Assembly: GCA_007922195.1 (NCBI GenBank)
Contig: ML681971.1
Coordinates: 17,285,066 to 17,349,065, forward strand
DNA: 64,000 bases
Direction: 5' to 3'
Source: Podocnemis expansa
Lineage: Eukaryota > Chordata > Testudines > Podocnemididae
Each line of letters starts with the position of its first letter. Within the stretch, counting starts at the first letter, position 1. Of the stretch, positions 41,850 to 51,889 are shown one piece after another. The translations under genes and the position numbers were made by a program. The notes under the pieces were generated by a model that was given only the letters and a program-made list of their open reading frames with translations, made no database searches and was not told the DNA's origin.

Positions 41850-41960
41850 CATTTACAAATGAATATAATGAAGTTAGGGGGCACTGTCCTAGGGTCACAC
41901 AGTAAGCCAGTAGCAGTTGCAGAACAGAACTAGAAGTGGCAGCAGACCAGAGGTCCTGAT
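41850..41960 (+). repeat. Possible MIR/CORE-SINE relic
   Basis: CCATTTACAAATGAATATAA and GGGTCACACAGTAAGCCAG resemble the MIR core. Ancient, low similarity. Confidence 0.4.
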
Positions 41961-43790
41961 GAAATTTTCTGAAGAGATCTAAATGTGACTCAAGTTCTGA
42001 TGTCCAGTCTCTGCCTGAGCCATTAGGTAACACTCAAAATGTCCTGTGTGTATTAATCATATTAAAATTTGTTTCATAAATGTTTAAATACTCTTAAAAC
42101 AAATTAGTTGTGCTTAAGCTCCATAGACCTGAGTAGCTGTCCTTTCAGTCAGTGGTCTGGAGTCATTCCTATGTAAATAAAAATGTGTGTGAAGGATTTT
42201 TGATGCACTGAGCATGTGCAGTTGTTCGTTTTCCCCTCACCTCTAACATTGTCACTCACAGGTTTTGTACATGCTCCAAAGATCATTTGTCCTCTGGAAA
42301 AAGCATGCCGTAACACTTCAAAGCTGTTGAATTATAGGAGGATGTTTGGCAGCAAGTATGCAGAAAAGCTGGTGCTCCTATAACACACACAAATATTTGG
42401 GCTGATCTTGTGTTAGTGGTTTTTTCAGCACATCCATTTTGGTGGCTGGTTTAAACCCTTGGGGAAACAAGAGTTCTAATGAAATTGCTGACAGTCCTTT
42501 AAATTTCCGGCAAGCCACACTATACTGTATTTGCTGTGGGTGACATTCAGCTTTGATTAAATGCTGTAATAAACCTTGCTTCTGTGTGTGGGGTTTTTTT
42601 TAAGGAACTTCAAAAGAGAGCATCTAAATACAACTCTGTTCTTGGTTTGTCTTTGTCTGTTCCATCTCAACATGTCTCCAATTTTTACTGATGCTTTTGA
42701 TTTGTAATTATGGTTCATTTCAGAAAGTTGCTGAAATGGGATCATGTCCTGCCAATGATGAGGTAGGAGCCAGAACTTTAGAAGTGTACAGGTCATTCAT
42801 ACCTGATTGATTGATTGATTTTTTTTATTTTTTTAATTTTTTTATCAGAAGCAATTCACCATTCCCTTGTTGCTCCTGCCTGTTCTTGACACTGTAGTTA
42901 ACTTTTCTGGCAGCAGTATGGTGGGTCCTGGTAAGATGGGAGGTATGGGCTTTGACAGAAGATACATTTCTTCTTTCTGCTGCTTTCCCTCTTTCTCCCA
43001 CTTCCTTCTGTCTAGCCCTTTATTGTGCCTTCTTTCCTATCCCATACACCAAGGATTTTTACTATTACATGGGCAGTGGGGCTGATTCTCTTAGTCTTTG
43101 GGGAGTGGACAGAACTCAGTTAATGGAGCAAGATTGTGCATGAAGGATATGATCTGGCATTCTGAAATGAGCCCCAATTTAAAAGATGCACTAAGGCAGG
43201 GAGAGAGATTGTATATTTGTCTGTATATTTGTCGGACCCTAGCCAGTTGGAAGACACAGTCTTCCAGCTGGCAGGAAGCTGCATCAGCCTACTGCAGTTT
43301 GAAATTTCCCGCCCTCATCATGTTGGGGGCGGGAGCGGCTCCAGAGGCCAGGCAAGGAGGAGGGGGGAGCTTTCAGGGGATCGGAGTGGGGAGCGAGGCA
43401 AAAGGGGGTTGGCTGGGAAGGCGCTGGGGGTCAGGGAAGTGGGTGGGGAAGCAGCCTGAGCAGGGATTGGCCAGAGAAACCAGCAGAGGGCAGGGAAGGC
43501 TCTTGGCCAGGGGTTGCTTAAACTATCCCTACTGCAAGGGTTAGAATGTAATTGCTGGCCTTGGAGCCCTCCAGCACAGGTCCCCCGTCCGTCCCCCCCC
43601 CACATGGGAGAACCCGTCAATAAATCCCCCAGACACACACCGAGCTAACCCCAGACAGAGACAGACGCACAGAGCCAACCCCAAACAGACAGACAGATGC
43701 ACACAGAGCCATTGATGCAAGCACTAAGCGATGTCAGTGTAGCAACTCAGCTTGCACCCAGCACCTTGGCTTGCACCCAATATGTCAGAT

Positions 43791-44030
43791 AACAAACAAG
43801 GAGTCCTGTGGCACTTAACAGACTAACAATTATATTTATTGCATGAGCTTTTGTGGGAGAAAATGCCACATCATCAGACTTGCATCCTAAGTTCCTCTAT
43901 CTTCAAAGCATCGGATGAACTGAACTTTCTCCGACAAAGGCTCATACAATAAATATAATTGTTAGTCTTTAAGTGCCACAGGATCCTTCTTTGTTTTACT
44001 GAACTAGACTAACACAGCTGCCCCTTTGGA
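43791..44030 (-). repeat. Palindromic SINE copy
   Basis: The forward body at left (GGAGTCCTGTGGCACTTAAC) lacks a head. After the centre (ATCATCAGACTTGCATCC ... AAGCATCGGATGAAC) the body returns reversed (AAGTGCCACAGGATCCTTC) with the head complement ACTAGACTAACACAGCTG and CCCCTTTGGA. The head is therefore at the right and the unit reads minus: head, body, spacer, anti-body, as in the 9.9-kb copy. Confidence 0.75.
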
Positions 44031-44666
44031 TCTTGAAAGAATGTTTTATTCCACCTAACCGAGTTTTTTAAACTTCTTCATTCCTGAAATAGATGAACAC
44101 CATAGTGTGAATACACAGAATATGTTGCACTCCAGTTCATGTGAATGCATCTTCGTTTCTTTCATGATAGATTGTTTAGTGTTATGTGTAAACATTCTGG
44201 TTCATAACTTCAGGAAGTGCAACAATGTTCTCTGTGTAGGGTTGTAAGCAGAATCCATTGCAATAAAGTAGCAGCAACATAGCAGAAAAACATATCCAGA
44301 AATTCAATTCTTTCAATCTATTTTTCTCTTGCTATTCACAACATTGGATAATTGTACCCCTCCTTTTTGACTATTCTATTATGGGCTTTCTCAGAAAAAG
44401 AAGAGAAATTACTTGCTCCGGGAAATGGCAGCCTGAATTTCCAAACTCTGCTAAACTGGTCATATGGGCAACAAAATTAATAACTGTACAGTAGAGACAG
44501 GGATATCAATAAGTTTTCTGTTGATAAAAGGCTCTACAATTTCAGGAAGGGTTAAATCATGGATCAGGAGGAATTCTTACTTAAGAAGTATGTTTAATTG
44601 AGGATTACTGTCTGGTTCTGACTAAACTGCATGCTAATTTTTATTTGGCTAATGTTTGACATAGTG

Positions 44667-44854
44667 CAGGTGTCTCAAACTCAAATCACCATGATGGCTG
44701 CATGAGGACCAGTACACTAGCCTGAGGGCTGCACCACTGAAACCTTTTCATACAGCAATATTGCAAATACTGGTAACAATGGTGTCATTGCAGGCCACAG
44801 GAAATAGCTTTAGGGGCTGCATGTGGCCAGCGGGCTGCATGTTTGAGACCCCTG
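44667..44854 (-). mobile_element. hAT-type MITE, copy A, with perfect 8-bp duplication
   Basis: Ends CAGGTGTCTCAAAC and GTTTGAGACCCCTG are inverted repeats; both flanks are ACATAGTG (44659-44666 and 44855-44862). Inside are GGGCTGCACCACTGAAACC, CAATATTGCAAATACTGG and GGCTGCATGTGGCC. 188 bp, no coding capacity. The same family in the other orientation lies 360 bp downstream. Confidence 0.9.
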
Positions 44855-45214
44855 ACATAGTGTGACAAGAACCCAAGCACTAAATCTGCCTCTCAGGCTT
44901 CCAGTGAATTTGGAGGGTAGAAAAGAAAGATATTTCTAATCTAATTCTATTTTCTTGCTTTTTGCTTATTTACAGTCAATGTTTCCTCTAAGCTGATGAT
45001 ACAGCTGAGCAAGCTGTTGGATGCACTGGGGGAGCTGGCAGGCATTAGGGAAGGGGCCCAGTGGGAGTCGGGGAGCCAGCAGGGAACTTGCTCAGCTGCA
45101 TCATCAACTTAGAGGGAACATTGGTGGGCCTCAGTAATATATTAGAAATACCTAAATGAAAAGTTGCCGTTACTATCTCATAATATGGATCATAAGTGCC
45201 ATGTCATTCTAAGG

Positions 45215-45384
45215 CAGGGGTCTCAAACATGCGGCCCCTAGAGCTATTTCCTGCAGCCTGCAATGACACTATTGCAAATATTGGTAACGATATCATTGCA
45301 TGGAAAGGTTTCAGTGATGTGGCCCTCAGCCTAACATACTAGTCCTTACATGGCCCTTGTGCTGATTTGAGTTTGAGACCTCTG
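45215..45384 (+). mobile_element. hAT-type MITE, copy B, with perfect 8-bp duplication
   Basis: Ends CAGGGGTCTCAAAC and GTTTGAGACCTCTG; both flanks are TTCTAAGG (45207-45214, 45385-45392). Internal sequence is the reverse complement of copy A (ATTGCAAATATTGGTAACG). 170 bp, slightly shorter through internal deletions. The clear duplication shows a separate insertion rather than a fold-back of copy A. Confidence 0.9.
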
Positions 45385-46436
45385 TTCTAAGGAGATGTTA
45401 AGCCACACAGACTTTCAGGAAACAGAATCACTGACTTAATGAAAATTCTCAAGAGACAATGGATCTTGTTTTAGTCCTTGATTGCTGAATATTAACCATT
45501 ATCATGCCATGGTCTTGTTTTTGTTTGTTTCTAAAAAGTTCGGCTATGCGGCACTGATTTATAGACAAAAGTCTATTCGTTCTGTATGTTTTAAGGGTTA
45601 AGACGTAGTATGATTACAGGTAAAGGAAATAGGCTTGCTTGTAACCTCTGCTTGCATAGCCTCTGAATTAGAGACCTCAGAACTGCACTTTAACACTTCG
45701 CTGTATTGTTTTCTTTGTGGGAGGGAACAAATAAATTCCAGTAGAACTTTGTTCCTTCTCCCACATGCTGGAAAGATAAGAAAACTCAAAAGAAGTGGTG
45801 AAGTCGTAAGATTAAAGGGCAATTCTACTTCAGCTGTTTAGATGGGGGTTGTTAATAGTTCAGCCAAATGTGGACTGCCAGATTCTTTTGAATGGACCCT
45901 GAAATCTTTTATTTACTTATTTTTTTTTATTTTTTTTCTCTCAAGTCTGGACATTGAGTATACCTTGACTAAGAAAATTGGACCTTGACAATTTTTTTTT
46001 GACTACTGCTGAAGTAGACTTAGACCAGATCTATGCTACAGACCTATATCAGCATAACTGCATTGCTTAAGGGTGTGAGAAATCCATGCCTGGGAGGGCC
46101 AACCTGTACATGGTGCTCTATTAGGCAAGCTTCTCACATCAACATAGCTACTGCCCCTCAGGAAGGTGGGTTAACTAAGCTGGCAGGAGAATGGTGGGTT
46201 ATTTACCAGTAACCATCCTTCTTCGAGATGGGCTGCTTGGATGCGTTCAGTATTAGGCGTCTACATGCCACAGCGCACGATTGGCTGGAACTTCTTTTAG
46301 CCTTAGCCTGTCAGGACAGGGTTGGCAGCCACCGTCCCCTGGCCATATATATGGCCTCAGCCCTGCTCCTTCCCAGTTCCCATTAATTGCTAACTCCAGG
46401 TAGCGTGGGTGGTGGGAGGGCTCTGAATGAATCCAA

Positions 46437-46518
46437 GCAGCCCATCTTGAAGGACGGTTATCAGTAAGTAACCCCACATTCTTCTTCGAGCGCTGCTTGG
46501 ATGCATTCAGTATTAGGT
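46437..46518. repeat. Internal complementary region of the DIRS-like element
   Basis: The first half (GCCCATCTTGAAGGACGG, TTATCAGTAAGTAACCCC) is the inverted copy of the left terminus at 46193-46232. The second half (TTCTTCGAGCGCTGCTTGG to TATTAGG) is the inverted copy of the right terminus at about 51495-51538. The two are fused head to tail, as expected if the element's ends meet on a circular replication intermediate. Confidence 0.75.
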
Positions 46519-49500
46519 GATTGCTAGCCGTACTGTGGAAGACAGGCGGAATTAGAAGCTTATCTGCCGTCAGCACGGCTACCCACAAGTGTCTCAGAAC
46601 CCAAAATTGGGTGAAGCAGCAGTGGGCTGCCAGGCGAACGCCTCAAGTGCAAAATCTTTGAGAGAAGGCGTGCATGAGTGCGCTGAGAGTGCCATTTGCC
46701 ACTCTGTCAGGAGACTATAACTCCAACAGGGGCAGTCCCTGGTTCATCGTCAGGGAATTTGCTATATTATAATAGCAAAGAACATCCTTGTCACCAGCAA
46801 GACTGTCTAGTGTAGGAGGGTTGCCCATTCCTAGAAGAATTGACTCCTGAGAAAAGCAGTCATGATCCAGGTGAAGGACAAGGGTGGAATAATTGCCACC
46901 CTTGCCACCTGAACCCCAAAAGGGGAAGGTAAATTGGGTTAAGTTACTAACCAAGAGTGGGGCGGGGAACACATGCCCCCTTGACCAAATGGGGGATAGG
47001 CAAGAGGCCTTTCCCCATTGGTGTACTGGGAGGAGATGCCATAGGTAGGGTTGATAAGGGGTGCCCTAAACTGAGGCATCCCAGCTCCATATGGAAGCTA
47101 ATGCAGGAAGGAGGATGATGAGGAAGGAGTGGGTGGGGACCCCTGCCCCTCCATCTGTTGACACATGGGAATGGAGGGCCCCAGAATAAGGCCTAGATGC
47201 TTGGCAGACCCATCTCTGGGGCCCAAAAGCGTCAGAGATGCTCCTTCAGGGAGGCTGTCTTAAAGAGAAGTGGACATCTCAGAAGGGCCCTTCTTTAGAA
47301 GTAACCCTTCAGCAGGTTATAGTTGTAACAAAGGGGAACCCTAAGTTACAGCCATCCTAGTATCAGGAGAGAAACTGGGAGAAAAGTGATTAAATTCTCC
47401 ACGTTAGGTTGTCCCCGACCAAAGGGGGGGGGAGAGACGACCTGAGGTAGGGGTGGTGTGAAACCATCGTGGGGTTCTGGGGAGGGGGCTTACAAACCTT
47501 CAAAGCTAGTTGCGCATTTCTGTCCCCTGCCCCTGTACTCTACTCTCCCAGTATGTGGGTTCGCATAGGGAGAGGTGTGCTGAATCAAGAGAAGGGGTAT
47601 CTGGCCATTTCTGTAGACGGGTCAGGTCCACCTTGAGAGTCATGCCTCCAAGCTCCAGAACTGGAGTGTTTGGAGGGGGCACGTGGCTGGGAAGATATTC
47701 TCACTTTTATGGAGAGGCAGTCAACCTTCATAACATAGCTGACTCATCTTTAGTGGTGGGTGCAGTTGTTGGGTCCCGGCTACAACAGGCCAACTACGAG
47801 GGATCTTGCATAGATCCTGATCAGGAGAGAAGAAGATGCCTTAGGCCTGACACAAGTCGGACGTGGTCTATAACACCTGCTTCGAGGGGAAGGAGTGTTA
47901 TTGGTGCACCGCCCCACGTATTGGAAGGGTTAAAGTTTGGGCAGTCCCAGGTGGGAGGAGGGAAGAGGGAGCATAAGGCAACCCCTACTTAGGGAAAACA
48001 AGAAAGAACCGCTGTGTCCTTTAAGGAACATAGAGGGTAAGAGGGGGCGTTATGAAATTATCACCCATAAGGCGTCAGGCTCTCCAGCCTATTGAGAGTC
48101 TATAAGTTTCCCTGGGCCAGAGTTCTGCAGGGGAACTACCCTGAGCTAAAGACCACAAGTCCTCAAATGGCTCACTCAGGTATATGAATACCAATGGTGG
48201 TTAGGAGTTCTATCCCCAACTATCTCCCTTTGTTGCAATTCTAGGGAGGAGAGGGGTGCAATAGAAAGATCTAGATGGCTGTCTAGGGTTTTCAGGGGAA
48301 AACAACCCTTGCCTGGTTAGAGGGAGGCACCAGAGCAGAGGGAGATTCCAGTCGAGGGCTAAACTGAGGTCTGCCCGTGGACAGAAGGACCAGTGTAATG
48401 TGGTGAAGGTCCTTGGGGAGGAGGGGGAGGAGCTGAAAAGGCAAAAACCCCTATGGTGAGACTCAAAGATCCCTCAGGCAAAAGTCTAATACGAGTCTGA
48501 AGAGCATTGCTATTGAAGGGGGCACTGCCTGGGGAGGTGAGGCGGGAGAAAATAGAGGGCAAAGGGTATGCGCTTGACCTCTTACCCGTCACCTAGGGAG
48601 TGGGGTGCATCCTCCTGTAATAGTTCTCCCCCCCCCCGCTCCATTGCAAGCCGACATGGATAAGGAGTGCTCTCAGGATAGCAACATAGGAGCGTACCCT
48701 TTTCAATGTGCCCAACTAGGAAGGAGTTGGCAGAGGTGTAGGCATCCTGCCCTTGCCCCAGAGGACTATTGTGGTGTATTTTTTGGCGGGGGCATCATGT
48801 GCCCACTTCTCATACCTCTGTGACCTCCAGATTCCCACCCAGGCTCCAAGGGCATATGCAACTGGAACCAAGTGCGTGTGAGAATTCTCGGGTGGCCAGG
48901 CCCTTACTTGACCTGAAGGGTATGGTAAGGGAAGAGGGAGGCACATCGTTACCAGAGAAGAGGAAGAGGTGTCCCGAGGCTGATTGTGAGGGGGCATTTA
49001 GCAAAAGCATTTAGGGTACCGCTCTGATGTTCAAAGGTTTGATGGAGTGAGAAGCGACCCTGTTGGAGCCGATCACCTCCGTGGCCCAAAGGCTCCTAGG
49101 AGGTAGCCATTTCGGTTATGTGGGTGTGGGGGATACAACAATGACCCCTCCCCCATGTGTTCAAGGGGTCGTGGTAGACTGGGAACGTTGAGGCACCTTC
49201 GGAGTAAACATACCCAGGGCTCTGAGGGTTGACCTATGGGCACAGTCGCCACAGATCAGGGAGTCAGTGGGTGCGTAAAGATAGAGGCTGTCCCTCTTAA
49301 GGGGAGTCTAATATGGACTACCGTGAGTCCTGGGAGAGGTCAAAATCCTGAAGCCAGGCTGCTTGGTGCATAACCACAGCTATAGCGATGCCATGGCTAG
49401 CTGTGTTTGAGGCATCGAATGCCACTGTAAAAGCATGGCGAGTGGCCAAGGCACCTTCCTCGATGAAGGCATTCAAAACCTCCAAGTGTTCTTGTGAGAG

Positions 49501-50499
49501 GAAGCTGCTGAAATTCTTCATAGCATCCCCCAGGTCTAGGGAATCTTTTAACCAGGGCCTGATGGCTAGGAACCTTCAGCTGAAAACTGAATAGATTTTC
49601 TCTACCCAGGAGGTCCAGCCTTCTGGGATTCCTAGAGGTCCAGCCTCCTGGGATTCCTAGAGGACCAGGGTGAATCAGGGCAGCTCAGGCTAGCGTGTCC
49701 CAGCGATGTCAAGGACACGAGTACGAAGGGAAAGAATCATAATGGCGACTGGAGAGGTTTCAAATCCCAGGGCAAATAAGGACCCCTGGCCTCCCTTGAG
49801 GGGTGTGACCCTGACCCAGGTAGGCGGTGACCTAGTGAAGGGGTTCAAGTGTTGTAAGGTCTTCTCTGTAAGACCCTGGTCCCTGTTCGTGGCTGTAGTT
49901 GAGAGAAGGGACAGTGCTGGTACTGGGGTGCCCTCACTGGGGCCATGGCACATAGTAGGGATTCCCCTTCCGGGGCTTCAGGAGTTAGCTGGTTTCGAGT
50001 GCAGTGCTGGGAAGAATCCAGCGTCATGGATTCTTCAGTAAGGGGTTGGGCCTGAAGAATGCACTCGCAGATCTCTTGCGGTGCCGAGGCAAGGGTGTAA
50101 GCGCCGTAGAGGTTGGAGCCCGTAGTTTCACAGTGGTGTGGGCACAAGTAGTAAGAAGCTCCCCTTGGTGGTGGGTAAAGTGGAGGAAGGAAGGAAGACG
50201 GACTTAACATTTGTTTCACTGGCCTGCGGCGTATTCAGGAGCCGAAGGGCCTCTGCCATGTGAAAGGCTTCCGGTGTGGGTGGCACCATGATAGGGTCCA
50301 GGTGCTCACCCCCGGAGGGGAGGGCCAGACATGGCACCAGCACCTCGGTGCCAGAGTTGGCCCTGAGCGCGCTTACCCGACCTGTGCTTGGGAGCAGCAT
50401 CGAGAGAGCCTTGGTGCCAATTGGCAAATGGAATTGCTGTCAAAGCGTGGAGCTCAGATACTCCGGCCCTTTCTTTGCCATGCGTGATGCTGATTGCGG

Positions 50500-51065
50500 C
50501 TCTTTATTCGCAGCTGGAGAGCGGCATCGAGAGGGCTCCCGTGCCAATCCAGCACACGATGCTGCGTTATAGGCCAATCGTGGCTTTTATTCATAGCCAG
50601 AGAGCAGCACTGAGAGGGCTCTGGTGCCAACCGAGCATGTGGTGCATGGCATTATTCATAGCCAGAGAGCAGCTTTGAGAGGGCTCTGGTGCCAACTGAG
50701 CACACGGTGCCGAATTAGAGGCCAATCACGGCTTTCACTCATCGCTGTAGAGCAGTGCCAATGGGGCTCTGGTGCCCACTGAGCCCATGGCGCCAAGTTA
50801 GAGGCCAATTGTGGCTTTTATTCATAGCCAGAGAGTGGTGCCAAGAGGGTTCCGGTGCCAACTGAGCACACGGTGCCGGGTTAGAGGCCGATCGCGGCTG
50901 TAATCATAGCCAGAGAGCGTCGCTGAGAGGGCTCCGGTGCTGACTGAGCACATGGTGCCGGGTTAGAGGCCAGTCGTGGCTGTGTTCGTAGCCGGAGAGC
51001 GGTGCCGAGAGGGCTCTGGTGCTGATCGAGCACATGGTGCCGAGTTAGAGGCTGGTCGCGGCGGT
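50500..51065 (-). repeat. Tandem repeat of about 90-100 bp inside the DIRS-like ORF1 region
   Basis: Six or so units contain GAGGGCTCYGGTGCCAACTG, AGCACACGGTGCCG, TTAGAGGCCAATCG and CATAGCCAGAGAGC in order. On the minus strand several units keep an open frame rich in serine, proline and histidine, suggesting a repeated segment of the ORF1 protein that expanded in or before this copy. Confidence 0.7.
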
Positions 51066-51889
51066 GTCATCTGTGGGGCCCGTTCCTGGGTGCATTATGC
51101 AGCCTTCATTCCCGGTCTTCCTGAGTCCTTTGTTTTAAAGACCTGCAAATAGAGCATAATCCAGCCGGTGAAGCTCACACAGGCATTAAGAAAAGCTCCC
51201 ATCGGGGTTGTCCCTCCTGTTTGGGTTTCCAGTGGAAGGATGCAGTAGAAGTGCTGGTGAAGTCCGCAAACAGATCTTCCAGTGAAAAATACACGTAAAA
51301 CAGAGCAAAGAGACAGGCCCTTGCACAAAGCAAGAACAGGCTGTTCCATAACCATTGCTTAGGGTGGAAAGAAAGGAATTGGGGAAGAGCAGGGCTGGGG
51401 CCATATATATGGCCAGGGGGTGGTGGCTGCCAGCCCTATCCTGACAGGCTAAGGCTTTTAAAAAAGTTCTGGCCAATAGTGCGCTGTGGCACGTAGACAC
51501 CTAATACCGAATGTATCTGAGCAGCGCTTGAAGAAGCAGCTCTCTTGTTAGCATAGGAGCCTCTTGACTTAAGTGCTGCAGCAGAGCAGCAATCTTAGTG
51601 TAGAGTTTTAACTGAAAACAGGCCATAACTCTGTGTATTCACTATCTGTTTGCTTAATTACTGACCAAAATGAGTTTGTACTGCTCATTCTGGAGAGCCA
51701 GCAGAGAAGGATCTTCCGGCTCCCTCAGCCAATGGAATTAGTTTCTGGTTACAAGATTTTAGTCCCCTGCTGAGCTGGGAGTGTTCCAGCCTGATTCTCA
51801 AATGCCACTTTGCATGTCTGATAGTTAGAAAAAAGCATCGGTTTATTGATAAATGCATCAGATTTGGTGTAGCCCTGGGTTGTCTAATC

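Larger units (their letters stand above)
46193..51538 (-). mobile_element. DIRS-like retrotransposon (tyrosine-recombinase class), decayed
   Basis: About 5.3 kb with inverted ends. The left end (46193 to about 46383) and the reverse complement of the right end (about 51376-51538) share GTCTACRTGCCACAGCGCAC, GCCTTAGCCTGTCAGGA and GGCCATATATATGGCC. Just inside the left end, 46437-46518 joins the reverse complements of both outer termini, the internal complementary region specific to DIRS elements. On the minus strand an ORF1-like product is recognisable near 51.1-51.2 kb (ASPAGLCSICRSLKQRTQED) and near 49.4 kb (FDASNTASHGIAIAVVMHQAAWLQ). I could not recognise RT, RNase H or recombinase in 46.6-48.9 kb. 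All frames are short and broken, so it is inactive. Confidence 0.78.

Noticed and set aside
46021..46190. A MITE resembling the one at 33325 (CTTAGACCAGATCTATGCTA start)
   Set aside because: A start-like end is visible but no convincing partner end or duplication was found before the DIRS-like element begins.
47510..47992. A 160-codon + strand open frame
   Set aside because: It lies antisense within the DIRS-like element and shows no family features; judged spurious.
50500..51065. Possible CRISPR-like or satellite array
   Set aside because: The units are tandem, 90-100 bp, without unique spacers, and lie within a retroelement in a vertebrate genome.
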